Of a DNA stretch of 40,653 nt, positions 23,093 through 31,309 are shown in pieces (the first letter of the stretch is position 1; each line of letters opens with the position of its first letter). Position numbers and translations under genes: made by a program. The notes under the pieces were generated by a model. It made no database searches and was not told the origin of the DNA. It saw only the letters and a program-made list of their open reading frames with translations. The DNA is from Alphaproteobacteria bacterium. GTDB lineage: Bacteria; Pseudomonadota; Alphaproteobacteria; MPNO01; UBA830. The stretch lies in assembly GCA_022822405.1 (NCBI GenBank), contig JAJEBT010000055.1, forward strand, positions 1 through 40,653, written 5' to 3'.

Positions 23093-23973
23093 CCGCCCAC
23101 CTCCGCCGCCCCGCGAGCGCGATCGAACGCGCGCGATATCGTCCGCGCCCCGAGCACGCGCACCAGCTCGCGGCGGTACTGGGGCGTCGCCTGGAGGTCG
23201 GTCACCGGCGCCGCGGCCGCGGCCGCGGCCGCGGCGATCTCTCGCGCGATGCCGGCATCGGCCGCCAGACCGGCGCAGCCGTCGGTGTCGGCGAGGAACG
23301 GCCTGTCTTCGACCCCGCCGAGGCCGACCGAGATGTCGCGAATGCGCCCGTCGCCGTCGAGCCGCACCGCCGCGGCGACCGCGATGATCGCGAAATCGCC
23401 GCGGCGCTGCGCGATCTCCTCGAAAGCGTAGCCCCAACCGCCGCCCCGGCGCTCCGGCCAGTCCAGCGCGGTCACCATCTCCTCGGGCCGCCGGTCGGTG
23501 GTCAGCACGCCCTGGAAGAACTCTGCCGCAGGAACGGTGCGGCGCTTCCGCTTCGACCGCAGCATGACCGTGCCGCCGAGCGTGACCAGACAGAGCGGTA
23601 TTTCGGCGCTCGGATCGGCATGCGCAACGGACCCGCCGAGCGTTCCGCGCGGACGGGTCTGGTAGTGCCCGACATGGGGCAACGCCTCGGCGACGAGAGG
23701 CAGGTCGCCGGCGAACTCCGCCGACGCCATCGCCGCAGCCTGACGCACCAGCGCCCCCGTGGTGATGACGCCGCGAGACGCTTCCACGGTCTCGAGTTCG
23801 CCGAGCGGGTTGATGTCGATCACCGCCGCCGGCCGCACGAGGCGCATGTTCAGCATCGCGCCAAGCGACAGGCCGCCGGCGAGCACGCTCGCGTCGGCGC
23901 CGAACTCCGACAGGAGGTCGAGCGCCTCGTCGAGTGAATCGGGCCGGCAGTACTCGAAGGCAACCGGTTTCAT
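23086..23973 (-). CDS. Molybdenum hydroxylase medium subunit, FAD-binding (CoxM-like)
   Basis: The product is 295 residues, the family length. FAD-binding motifs are VLAGGLSLGAMLNMRL (about 29-44) and TLGGSVAHADPSAE (about 111-124), followed by a C-terminal CODH-flavoprotein domain. It takes electrons from the iron-sulfur subunit and passes them to an acceptor. Near residue 250 there is a run of nine alanines coded by four tandem CCGCGG units (23211-23234), a simple-sequence tract that keeps the frame. The ATG at 23973 overlaps the large-subunit stop (ATGA), and the stop overlaps the small-subunit start, so all three subunits are translationally coupled. Confidence 0.92.
   Translation of the reverse strand: MKPVAFEYCRPDSLDEALDLLSEFGADASVLAGGLSLGAMLNMRLVRPAAVIDINPLGELETVEASRGVITTGALVRQAAAMASAEFAGDLPLVAEALPHVGHYQTRPRGTLGGSVAHADPSAEIPLCLVTLGGTVMLRSKRKRRTVPAAEFFQGVLTTDRRPEEMVTALDWPERRGGGWGYAFEEIAQRRGDFAIIAVAAAVRLDGDGRIRDISVGLGGVEDRPFLADTDGCAGLAADAGIAREIAAAAAAAAAPVTDLQATPQYRRELVRVLGARTISRAFDRARGAAEVGGC
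23211..23234. repeat. CCGCGG x4 tandem repeat inside the medium-subunit gene
   Basis: Four exact hexamer units encode part of an alanine run in the FAD subunit. Because the unit is six bases, slippage would add or remove two alanines without a frameshift. Confidence 0.7.
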
Positions 23974-26933
23974 CGCGGTCTGCCCCGGCGCAGCCGGCGC
24001 AGCCAGCCGCCGCCCTCTGCGGGGTTCAGGCGTCGCTCGAATCCGCGGAAGAACTGCCTGATCAGGATGCCGGTCACGGTGCCGAGCATGCGCTGGCCGA
24101 CGGCGGCCACCTTGCCGCCGACATCCGCCCGGTACTCGTAGGACATGCTCGTGCTGCCATCGCCCGCCGGCTCGAGCGTGACGGTGCCCTCTCCGGCGCC
24201 GAACCCGAGCGCGCCCGAGGCCGTGCCCACAAGTCTTGCGCTGTGCGGCTCGCGCAGGTCGTGAAGCTCGATCGAGGCGGCGTAGCGGCCGCGGATTCCG
24301 GCAACCCCGATATCGACCTCGGCCGTGTAGACATCCTCGGCCGTCTTTTCCAGCGCGCGGCATCCGGGCACCACCGCGGCCAGGGTTTCGGGATCAAGGA
24401 GCATCCGCCACACCGTCTCGGGCGGCGCGGAGAGCTCGACCGTGCCGGAACCGGAAAGTGCACCCCCCCGGGCGGCCGCACCGGGCACCGCGGCATCCGC
24501 GGCGGCGGCATCCGCAGAGCCGCGCCGGTAGTTGTGGCCCTGGGCCAGCGCCCACAGCCGGTTCAGGGTGAGCGGAAGCTCGACGTCGAAGCGCCCAAGC
24601 GCGTCGGCGGCGGCATTGGCGATCGCGGTCGGCGCCAGCATGGACGATCCGTCACCCATCCCCTTGGCCCCGAGGCGGTTGTGGGGCGACGGCGTCGTGA
24701 CATGGCCGACCGTCACCTCCGGAATTTCAGGCGCGGTGATGCAGAGATAGTCGGCGAAGGTGCCCGTCTGTGGATTTCCGGCGGCGTCGTAGACCAGCTC
24801 CTCAAGGAGCGCGCCGCCGAGGCCGTGCGCGAAACCGCCGTGGATCTGGCCGTCGACCACGATTTCGTTGAGGATGTTGCCGACATCGTGGACGGTGACG
24901 TATTTGCGGATCTCGATTCCGCCGGTCGCGGGATCGATCTCGACCGCGGCAAGGTCGAACACGTAGCCGAAGGTCACGGCGCTCGCGACCCGGTCGGCGT
25001 CGTCGGGCGCGCCGAGCATCGGCGGGTTGATGATCGCGGTCTCGAACAGGCCGGGCCCCGCGCCTTCCGGGAGCCCGGCGGGGTGCCAGTGGGTCTGGGC
25101 CGCGACGCGGCGGAATGGCAGCGCTTTTTCGGGAACGCCGACGACCCGCGCCTGGCCGCCGACGAGCTCGACGTCCTCGGGTGCCACCTCGAGGGTCTCG
25201 GCGGCGATCAGCTTGACCTTTTCGGCAACCCTGAGGGCGCTCTCCGACAGCGCGTCGATAACCACCGAAGAGAACCGGTTGGCGTAGTTGCCCGACGCCA
25301 GCGACCAGGCGCTGGTCAGCGTGTCGACCTCGGTGACGACATCGACCTGGTCGGGATGGAGGCCGAGCGCGTCGGCGACCACCTGCGCCGCCACCGTCTG
25401 GTGCCCCTGCCCGGCCGGCGTCGATACCGTCCTGACGGTGACCGAGCCCGAAGGATCGACGGACACGGTCGCGGTTCCGAGCCCGCCCGACCGGCCGCCG
25501 GCGCGGGCGCGCTCCTCGGGCGTCTGGGCGAGGGTGACATAGGCCATGTTCGAGCCCGACGGCTCGATTCCCGCCGCCATTCCGATTCCGAAGAGCTTGC
25601 CCTCGGCGCGCGCAGCTGCGCGTTCGGCCTTCAGCGCGTCGTAGCCGGCAAGCTCCAGCGCCCGGTCGAGCCCGGCCTCGTAATCGCCGGAATCGTAGAC
25701 CGCACCGGCCGGCGCCTCATAGGGAAAGGATGCGGGCGCGATGAAGTTGCGGCGCCGGATCTCGGCCGGATCGATCCCGAGCTCGGCGGCGCCGGCCTCC
25801 ATCACGCGCTCGAGCGCATAATAGAACTGCGGACCGCCATAGCCGCGATTGAGGCCTATCGGCGTCGTGTTGGTCACCGCAAGCCGGTTCTCGACGGCAA
25901 TGTCGCGCACGCGGTAGCAGCCGTTCGAGGCCGCATGCATGCGGTAGACCGACGCCGGTTCCGGCGCCCGCACATAAGCACCGACATTGACGACGTTGCT
26001 GAAGCGAAGGCCGAGGAGCTCGCCATCCGATGCAAACGCCGCCTCGACCGAGTCGGCGCGGTCCGACGCGGTGGAGGATCCGACCAGATGCTCGAGCCTG
26101 TCCTCGATCCACTTGATCGGGCATTCGGCCAGACGCGAGCAGGCGGCGAAGAGCACCATGTAGGGAAACATCGCCTGCTTGATTCCGAAACTGCCGCCCG
26201 AATGCGGCGCCGTGATCAGGCGGAGGCGGTTTCCGGGCACACCGAGCGCACCCGTCATCAGCGCATGCAGGATGAAGGGTCCCTGGAAGTTCGACCAGAT
26301 CGTGTAGCGGTCCGGCCGCCGCTCGAAATGCGCGACCAGCCCGTAAGTCTCCATCGGCGTCGATGAATAGCGCGGAAAGCGCCAGTCGAGCCTGACGATC
26401 CTGTCAGCTCGAGCGAAGGCCGCGTCGGGATCGCCGTAGCGGAAGGTGCGGTGATGCACGAGGTTGGAGCCGACCGCATCATGAAGGACCGGGGCGCCGT
26501 CGGCGAGCGCGGACAGCGGATCGACGGCAGGCGGCAGCGGCTCGTAGACGACATCGACGAGCTCCATCGCGTCCTCGGCGACATAACGGTCCTCGGCGAC
26601 GATCACCGCCACCGGCTCGCCCACATAGCGGACCTTTTCGACCGCCGCCGGATAGAACTCGATGGGCACGCGGACGGCGCTTGGAATCGGATTGATCGCG
26701 GCAGCGACCTCGCGGCCGGTGATGACGCCGGCAACGCCGGGCACCTCGAGCGCGCGCGTCGCGTCGATGGAAGCGATCCGCGCATGCGCGTGATTCGAGC
26801 GCAGGATCGCGGCATGGCGGATGCCGGGAACAGGCTCCATGTCGTCGATGAAGCGGGCATTGCCGGTCAGCAGCGCGGCGTCCTCCTTGCGCGGGAAGCG
26901 CGCGCCGATCCAGCTTTCGGTAGCTGCCGTCAT
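23970..26933 (-). CDS. Molybdenum hydroxylase large subunit fused to a CoxG-type SRPBCC domain
   Basis: The product is 987 residues; large subunits are usually about 750-800. Residues 1 to about 800 are the Mo-pterin domain: PRKEDAALLTGNARF, GGSFGIKQ (246-253), AGQGHQT (507-513) and VHDVGNILNE. Residues about 829-970 are a separate SRPBCC domain like CoxG (SGTVELSAPPETVWRML, VVPGCRALEK, FFRGFERRLN), joined by an Ala-rich linker (803-828). CoxG normally is a separate small protein tied to assembly or membrane recruitment. Two active-site regions are unusual: the loop that reads AYRGAGR in many relatives is LNRGYGGPQ (361-369), and the catalytic Glu motif (GxGE) reads GMGDGSS with Asp761. The start at 26933 lacks a clear ribosome site. 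It hydroxylates an unknown, probably ring-containing, substrate with water. Confidence 0.92.
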   Translation of the reverse strand: MTAATESWIGARFPRKEDAALLTGNARFIDDMEPVPGIRHAAILRSNHAHARIASIDATRALEVPGVAGVITGREVAAAINPIPSAVRVPIEFYPAAVEKVRYVGEPVAVIVAEDRYVAEDAMELVDVVYEPLPPAVDPLSALADGAPVLHDAVGSNLVHHRTFRYGDPDAAFARADRIVRLDWRFPRYSSTPMETYGLVAHFERRPDRYTIWSNFQGPFILHALMTGALGVPGNRLRLITAPHSGGSFGIKQAMFPYMVLFAACSRLAECPIKWIEDRLEHLVGSSTASDRADSVEAAFASDGELLGLRFSNVVNVGAYVRAPEPASVYRMHAASNGCYRVRDIAVENRLAVTNTTPIGLNRGYGGPQFYYALERVMEAGAAELGIDPAEIRRRNFIAPASFPYEAPAGAVYDSGDYEAGLDRALELAGYDALKAERAAARAEGKLFGIGMAAGIEPSGSNMAYVTLAQTPEERARAGGRSGGLGTATVSVDPSGSVTVRTVSTPAGQGHQTVAAQVVADALGLHPDQVDVVTEVDTLTSAWSLASGNYANRFSSVVIDALSESALRVAEKVKLIAAETLEVAPEDVELVGGQARVVGVPEKALPFRRVAAQTHWHPAGLPEGAGPGLFETAIINPPMLGAPDDADRVASAVTFGYVFDLAAVEIDPATGGIEIRKYVTVHDVGNILNEIVVDGQIHGGFAHGLGGALLEELVYDAAGNPQTGTFADYLCITAPEIPEVTVGHVTTPSPHNRLGAKGMGDGSSMLAPTAIANAAADALGRFDVELPLTLNRLWALAQGHNYRRGSADAAAADAAVPGAAARGGALSGSGTVELSAPPETVWRMLLDPETLAAVVPGCRALEKTAEDVYTAEVDIGVAGIRGRYAASIELHDLREPHSARLVGTASGALGFGAGEGTVTLEPAGDGSTSMSYEYRADVGGKVAAVGQRMLGTVTGILIRQFFRGFERRLNPAEGGGWLRRLRRGRPR

Positions 26934-27152
26934 CGCGTCAGGAGAGGGGCCGGGAGACCAGCGGCCGCTGGCCGGCCATATCTGTCGTCAGTGCCATGGG
27001 TTTCAGGTGCTTGCCAGTGTTCCCGCCCGGTCGCCCCGAAACCCCGCGGCGGAGCACGCGAACGGGCCCGGTTCCGGACATTCCCGCCGCGTTCCGCACC
27101 GTCCGCGCCGTGCACAGAAGCGGGGCGCGGGCCGGAACCGGCGGCGCGGGGG

Positions 27153-28391
27153 TTACTCGGCGGCGATGCGGACGCCGGCCTCGGGCGCGAGCCCGAACAG
27201 CCGGTTGGCATTGCCGCCCAGAATGTTCCGCTTGGCCCGATCGTCGAGGAAGGGAAGATCCCAGATCACGCTCGGCGAATCGAAATCCCAGTGCGGCCAG
27301 TCGGAGGCGTAGAGAAGCTGGGTCTCCGCGTTGATCGCCTCGAAGGTCGCCTGCAGCAGGCGCTGGTCGTGGGCTTCCATGGGCTGGCAGGTGAAATACA
27401 TCTCGCGGATGTAATCGCTCGGCGGGCGCTTGAGGAGCGGCGCTTCCGACGAGCGCATGAAGTACTCGCTGTCGAGCCGCTGCATCATGAACGGCACCCA
27501 CGCGATCCCGCTTTCGATCCAGATCACCGGCAGGTCCGGAAAGCGCTCGCAAAGGCCTTCCAGCACCCAGTTGGTCAGATGCACCATGTTGCAGAGCACG
27601 AACGATATTGCATGCACGCCGATGAAGCGGTCGATCTGGCTCGTCCACTCGTCGTGCCAGGTCGGGCCGGCGTGGAAGCCGAGCGGCAGACCGGTCTCCT
27701 GTATCGCCGCATAGACCTTCATGTACTGGTTGTGGTGGATCGGCTTGTGTCGGACCGAGGTGATGTTGAAACCGACGACGCCGGGCTTGTCCGCAAACTC
27801 CTCGACCGTTTTCAGCGAGGCGTCAGCGTCGCAGAACGGCAGATAGATCATCGTCGTCACCCTGTTGTCGCCGGTCAGGATCTCCTCGGTGAGCCAGCGG
27901 TTGTAGGCGAACGCGAGTTCCACCTCCATCTGCGGATTGGGATGGAGGCCGAGCTGAAGCATCGGTGTCGGGAACATGACCTGATAGTCGATCCCGAGCG
28001 CATCCATCGAGCGCCGCGCCATCACGATATCGGGATGGACCGTCTTGTCGTCGACCGCTTCGTAGCGGAAGCCTCCGGAGTGCTGGATCCTTCCGGCAAC
28101 GTTCTGGAAATTAAGGCCCGGCTGGGCATTGAGAAGGCCGCCGGGATTGGTGCCGTCGGGACGCTCGAAGGACTGCGCCAGATGGCGCATCACGGGATCC
28201 TCGATGTACTCGATCACGCGGGCCCACGAGGTGTTCTCGAAGTGGTGGGCATCCACGTCGATGACGAGCACGTCGTCGAGGCCGCGCTCCCGCTTCTGGC
28301 GCTCGGCGCGGGCCAGCACGTTCGCGGTCGAGGTGGCCCGGTCGAATTCCTTGATCTCAAGCTCCCTGATTCCGTCGGTCCTGTCGCTCAT
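27153..28391 (-). CDS. Amidohydrolase family protein (ACMSD-like, Amidohydro_2)
   Basis: The product is 412 residues, a metal-dependent TIM-barrel hydrolase or decarboxylase. Visible ligands are IDVDAHHFE (Asp45/Asp47, His49; the first His of the classical HxH is Asp here, as in a known large subgroup), LGFHAGPTWHDEW (His240) and YASDWPHWDFD (Asp364). The final NILGGNANRLFGL helix is typical. Relatives include aminocarboxymuconate-semialdehyde decarboxylase and other decarboxylases of aromatic acids. The start at 28391 is chosen because GGAGG lies 8 bases upstream; a start at 28421 adds ten residues with a weaker site. It is the first gene of the long catabolic run, 219 bases before the Mo-hydroxylase large subunit. 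Confidence 0.9.
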   Translation of the reverse strand: MSDRTDGIRELEIKEFDRATSTANVLARAERQKRERGLDDVLVIDVDAHHFENTSWARVIEYIEDPVMRHLAQSFERPDGTNPGGLLNAQPGLNFQNVAGRIQHSGGFRYEAVDDKTVHPDIVMARRSMDALGIDYQVMFPTPMLQLGLHPNPQMEVELAFAYNRWLTEEILTGDNRVTTMIYLPFCDADASLKTVEEFADKPGVVGFNITSVRHKPIHHNQYMKVYAAIQETGLPLGFHAGPTWHDEWTSQIDRFIGVHAISFVLCNMVHLTNWVLEGLCERFPDLPVIWIESGIAWVPFMMQRLDSEYFMRSSEAPLLKRPPSDYIREMYFTCQPMEAHDQRLLQATFEAINAETQLLYASDWPHWDFDSPSVIWDLPFLDDRAKRNILGGNANRLFGLAPEAGVRIAAE

Positions 28392-28709
28392 CGCCGATAC
28401 CTCCACGGTGGTTGCGCTCATATTCTACCACGCCGCGAGCGGCGGGCATATACGGGACCGGCCGCGGCGGCGCCCGGTTCGGGCGACAGGGCACAACGGC
28501 TGTCCGCGAAACGGCCGGGACCGGCCACCCGGAAAGCGGCACGGGTCGCTGCCGAGCCGCGGTTGATGTCGGGCGTGGTCTCACGCATAGTGCGGGCCGG
28601 TTCCGGCCGTCGGCGCGGGCGCGACGATCCCGCCGGAGCGGCGGCGGAACCGCGCACCCTGCCCGCCGCCACCTGCCCGGCCGGTCCGCGCGGGAACTAC
28701 CGAGACACG
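28392..28709. other. Divergent intergenic region between amidohydrolase and MFS genes
   Basis: This 318-base region should hold the promoter of the large minus-strand operon and that of the MFS gene. On the minus strand a TAGAAT next to 28421 could be a -10, but no good -35 is at the right distance. I see no operator-like repeat and no gene. Confidence 0.35.
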
Positions 28710-29975
28710 ATGAGCGCAGACTCCTCCCGACAGTCCGCCCACCCGGACCGGCGTTCCTACGCCGCGCTCCGCTATCCCGCATCGCGGACCTACCTCCTCG
28801 CAGCGGCGCTGGCGATGATGGCGGACAGCATCGAGCACGTGATCAGCTACTGGATCATCTTCGAGCGGTTCCAGTCGCCGTCGCTCGCGGGATTTGCGGT
28901 GATCGCCCACTGGCTGCCGTTCCTCCTGTGCTCGATGTGGGCAGGCGCCCTCGCCGACCGCTACGATCCGCGTCGCATCATCCAGGCCGGCATGGGGCTC
29001 TTCATACTCGGTTCTCTGGCCTGGGGGATCCTGTTCGCGACCGACAGCCTCGAGAGATGGCATGCCGTTATCCTGCTCGTCATCCACGGGCTTGCCGGCG
29101 TGCTGTGGGCACCGGCCGGACAGGTACTGATTCACGACATCGTTGGCGACCGCCAGCTGCAGAGCGCAATCCGCCTACTCGCGACCTCGCGGACCCTCGG
29201 GCTGCTGCTCGGCCCTGCGGTCGGCGGCGGGCTGCTGCTTGCGGTCGGTCCGACGGCCGGGATTCTGATCAACGCCCTCATCTATCTGCCGCTCACGCTG
29301 TGGCTGATCCGCAACCCGCGCGAGGTTCACACCGGGCGGGCGGGGCCGGGCGTACCCATGAGCGGATTCCGCGACATGGCCGACACGCTGCGCCAGATCT
29401 CCGGGCTCCCCGTCGTCTTCTACATGTCCGTCCTTGCCGGCCTCGCCGCCTTCTTCGTCGGCAATGCGCACGAGCCGCAGATGCCGGGATTCGCGCATCA
29501 CCTCGGCCATGGCGGCGAGAGCCTCCATTACAGCCTGCTTCTCGCCGCCAACGCTGCCGGCGCGCTCACCGCGGGCATGGTGCTCGAGGCCGGCGGCCTG
29601 CTGCAGGCACGGACGCGCACCTCGTTCGTCCTCGGCTTCCTGTGGGCCGGCGCGATCTTCGGCTTTGCGCTGTCGGAGAGCTACGCACTTTCGCTCCTGC
29701 TGCTGGCGTGCGCCGGATTCCTTGACCTGTCGTTCAACTCGATGACGCGCACCCTGGCGCAGCTTCACGCGCCGCCCGAGATCCGCGGCCGTGCTATCGG
29801 CCTGTTCAATGTCGGCAGCCTCGGCTGCCGCACGTTTTCCGGGTTCATTGTCGGTTTCGGGGGCGGCCTGATCGGCATCCACTGGTCGCTCGCGGCGAGC
29901 GCCGCGCTGATGCTCGGCTGCATGTTCCTGCTCTATGCCCGGGCTTTGCGGCACGACGGGCTCTTCCGGAACTGA
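28710..29975 (+). CDS. MFS transporter
   Basis: The product is 421 residues with about 12 hydrophobic segments, starting at TYLLAAALAMMADSIEHVISYWI. The loop between helices 2 and 3 has the MFS motif AGALADRYDPRRI (about 86-98), and APAGQVLIHDIVG with the following RLLATSRTLGLLLGPAVGGGLL is like the EntS/MFS_3 group of exporters. A proton-driven efflux or uptake role in the inner membrane is expected; the substrate is unknown. The start at 28710 is the first Met before the membrane core. The frame runs open far upstream, but that part is antisense to other genes. It is divergent from the amidohydrolase operon and could export or import a related compound. Confidence 0.88.
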   Translation: MSADSSRQSAHPDRRSYAALRYPASRTYLLAAALAMMADSIEHVISYWIIFERFQSPSLAGFAVIAHWLPFLLCSMWAGALADRYDPRRIIQAGMGLFILGSLAWGILFATDSLERWHAVILLVIHGLAGVLWAPAGQVLIHDIVGDRQLQSAIRLLATSRTLGLLLGPAVGGGLLLAVGPTAGILINALIYLPLTLWLIRNPREVHTGRAGPGVPMSGFRDMADTLRQISGLPVVFYMSVLAGLAAFFVGNAHEPQMPGFAHHLGHGGESLHYSLLLAANAAGALTAGMVLEAGGLLQARTRTSFVLGFLWAGAIFGFALSESYALSLLLLACAGFLDLSFNSMTRTLAQLHAPPEIRGRAIGLFNVGSLGCRTFSGFIVGFGGGLIGIHWSLAASAALMLGCMFLLYARALRHDGLFRN

Positions 29976-30056
29976 GCCTGCACCCGGCCGGCTCCGGGGG
30001 GTCGGGAATCACCTGCCGCTCTTGATCCTCCCGAACCGGCTGGGATAGAAGACGCC

Positions 30057-30491
30057 ATGGCTGATCTGATGATTTCGGAAGCGGTGTCGGATGACGACCG
30101 CGAGGCGTGCTACGGCATTCGCATCGCGGTGTTCTGCGGCGAGCAGAAGGTCAGCCGCGAGATCGAGTTCGACGGACTCGATGCCGTCTGCCGCCACTAC
30201 CTCGCCCGTCTCGGCGGGACGGCCATCGGCACGGCCCGTACCCGTCCCCTGGAAGGCGGCGTCGTCAAGTTCGAGCGAATCGCCGTCCTCAAGGCGTTTC
30301 GCGGCCGCGACATCGGGCGCGCCCTGATGGACCGCGCCCTCGCCGACGCACGCGAGGACGGGCACAGCGTCGCGCTGCTCCATTCCCAGACCCACGCCAG
30401 CGAATTCTATGAGAAGACAGGGTTCCTGCAGGAGGGCGGCGAGTTCGAGGAAGCAGGCATTCCGCATGTGCGGATGACGCGAGTACTCTGA
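30057..30491 (+). CDS. GNAT family N-acetyltransferase
   Basis: The product is 144 residues, close to the family size. The acetyl-CoA site (motif A) is FERIAVLKAFRGRDIGRALMD (about 72-92), with RGRDIG as the pyrophosphate loop, and motif B is ASEFYEKTGFLQEG. The N-terminal part, RIAVFCGEQKVSREIEFDGLD, marks the ElaA-like subgroup, where the segment after the first helix holds the F-x-x-EQ. The acceptor is not known. GGGATAG precedes the ATG at 30057; a second Met lies four residues in. The gene stands alone, followed by a hairpin and then the bc1 operon. Confidence 0.87.
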   Translation: MADLMISEAVSDDDREACYGIRIAVFCGEQKVSREIEFDGLDAVCRHYLARLGGTAIGTARTRPLEGGVVKFERIAVLKAFRGRDIGRALMDRALADAREDGHSVALLHSQTHASEFYEKTGFLQEGGEFEEAGIPHVRMTRVL

Positions 30492-30507
30492 ATGCATGGC
30501 CGCACCG

Positions 30508-30526
30508 GAGGCTTTGCAGAAGCCTC
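30508..30526 (+). terminator. Hairpin after the GNAT gene, upstream of petA
   Basis: GAGGCTT-TGCAG-AAGCCTC is a perfect 7-base stem with a 5-base loop, 16 bases past the GNAT stop, followed by a moderately T-rich GATTTGGATTATAT. It could end the GNAT transcript. The same stretch holds a possible promoter for petA (TTTGCA at 30513, TATATG at 30536, 17 bases apart), but these boxes are weak. Confidence 0.4.
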
Positions 30527-30731
30527 GATTTGGATTATATGTCCCTCAGGAACAGGCGCGTTATGTTGGTGAACATGGACGGTCGGCGAGCGCCCCGCGC
30601 TCTGGCGTCGGCCGGTCGGTTCTGCGGCGCTGTCGGTCCGGACAGGCCGTTGACGTTCCACACAGATGTTCGGGGAGCCGCACCTCCTGCGGAACCGCAG
30701 CTGGGACTGGCACAGCAAGAAGGCACGAAGA

Positions 30732-31298
30732 ATGGCTGAATCCGACAGCATGGCAACGACCGGCGGCCACGGCGAAACCGGAGAGGGAGAGAGCCGGCGG
30801 GACTTCATCCAGATCGTGACCGGCGTGTTCGGCGCGGTCGGCGTCGGAGCCGTTGCCTGGCCGTTCATCGACCAGATGAACCCGGCAGCAGACACCCTTG
30901 CCCTCGCCTCGATCGAGGTCGATCTCTCGGCCGTCGAGGAAGGGCAGGCGATCAAGGTCAAGTGGCGGGGCAAGCCGGTCTTCATCCGCCATCGCACGAA
31001 AGCCGAGATCGAGGCCGCCGAGGCTGCCCCGGCCGATGAGCTGATCGACCCCGAGAAGGATTCCGACCGCGTGCAGAAGCCCCAGTGGCTCATTCTCGTC
31101 GGCGTCTGCACGCATCTCGGCTGCATACCGCTCGGCACCGGCGCGAGTGAGACGCGCGGCGACTTCAACGGCTGGTTCTGCCCCTGCCACGGATCCCATT
31201 ACGACACGTCGGGACGCATCCGCAAGGGCCCCGCGCCCGAAAATCTCGAAGTCCCGCAATACACCTTCCTTGACGACAATGTCGTGCGGATCGGCTGA
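30732..31298 (+). CDS. petA: Ubiquinol-cytochrome c reductase Rieske iron-sulfur subunit
   Basis: The product is 188 residues, normal for an alphaproteobacterial Rieske protein. A TAT-type N-terminus, [11 protein letters not shown] (21-31), leads into the single membrane helix [15 protein letters not shown]. The Rieske boxes are CTHLGC (Cys126, His128, Cys131) and CPCHGSHYD (Cys150, Cys152, His153). Cys126, His128, Cys150 and His153 would hold the [2Fe-2S] cluster, and Cys131/Cys152 the disulfide. It carries electrons from ubiquinol at the Qo site to cytochrome c1. The start at 30732 (MAESDS) is preceded by AAGG; a reading to 30666 adds 22 residues before the TAT signal. petB follows after 11 bases. 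Confidence 0.95.
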   Translation: MAESDSMATTGGHGETGEGESRRDFIQIVTGVFGAVGVGAVAWPFIDQMNPAADTLALASIEVDLSAVEEGQAIKVKWRGKPVFIRHRTKAEIEAAEAAPADELIDPEKDSDRVQKPQWLILVGVCTHLGCIPLGTGASETRGDFNGWFCPCHGSHYDTSGRIRKGPAPENLEVPQYTFLDDNVVRIG

Positions 31299-31309
31299 GG
31301 ACTACGGAT

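Noticed and set aside
23934..26366. 810-residue plus-strand frame opposite the Mo-hydroxylase large subunit
   Set aside because: Antisense shadow of a gene with clear motifs; no start signal or known domain.
26958..26971. 14-base palindrome CCAGCGGCCGCTGG downstream of the amidohydrolase
   Set aside because: At this G+C content such palindromes arise by chance, and the position (inside a 219-base operon gap) gives no further support.
27153..28391. Loss of the first His of the amidohydrolase HxH motif as a sign of inactivity
   Set aside because: The Asp-x-Asp-x-His form is common in a large subgroup of this family, so it is not evidence of a dead enzyme.
26451..29975. 1174-residue plus-strand open frame leading into the MFS gene
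   Set aside because: Only the last 421 residues are real MFS sequence; the rest is antisense to the amidohydrolase and Mo-hydroxylase genes and has no family sequence.
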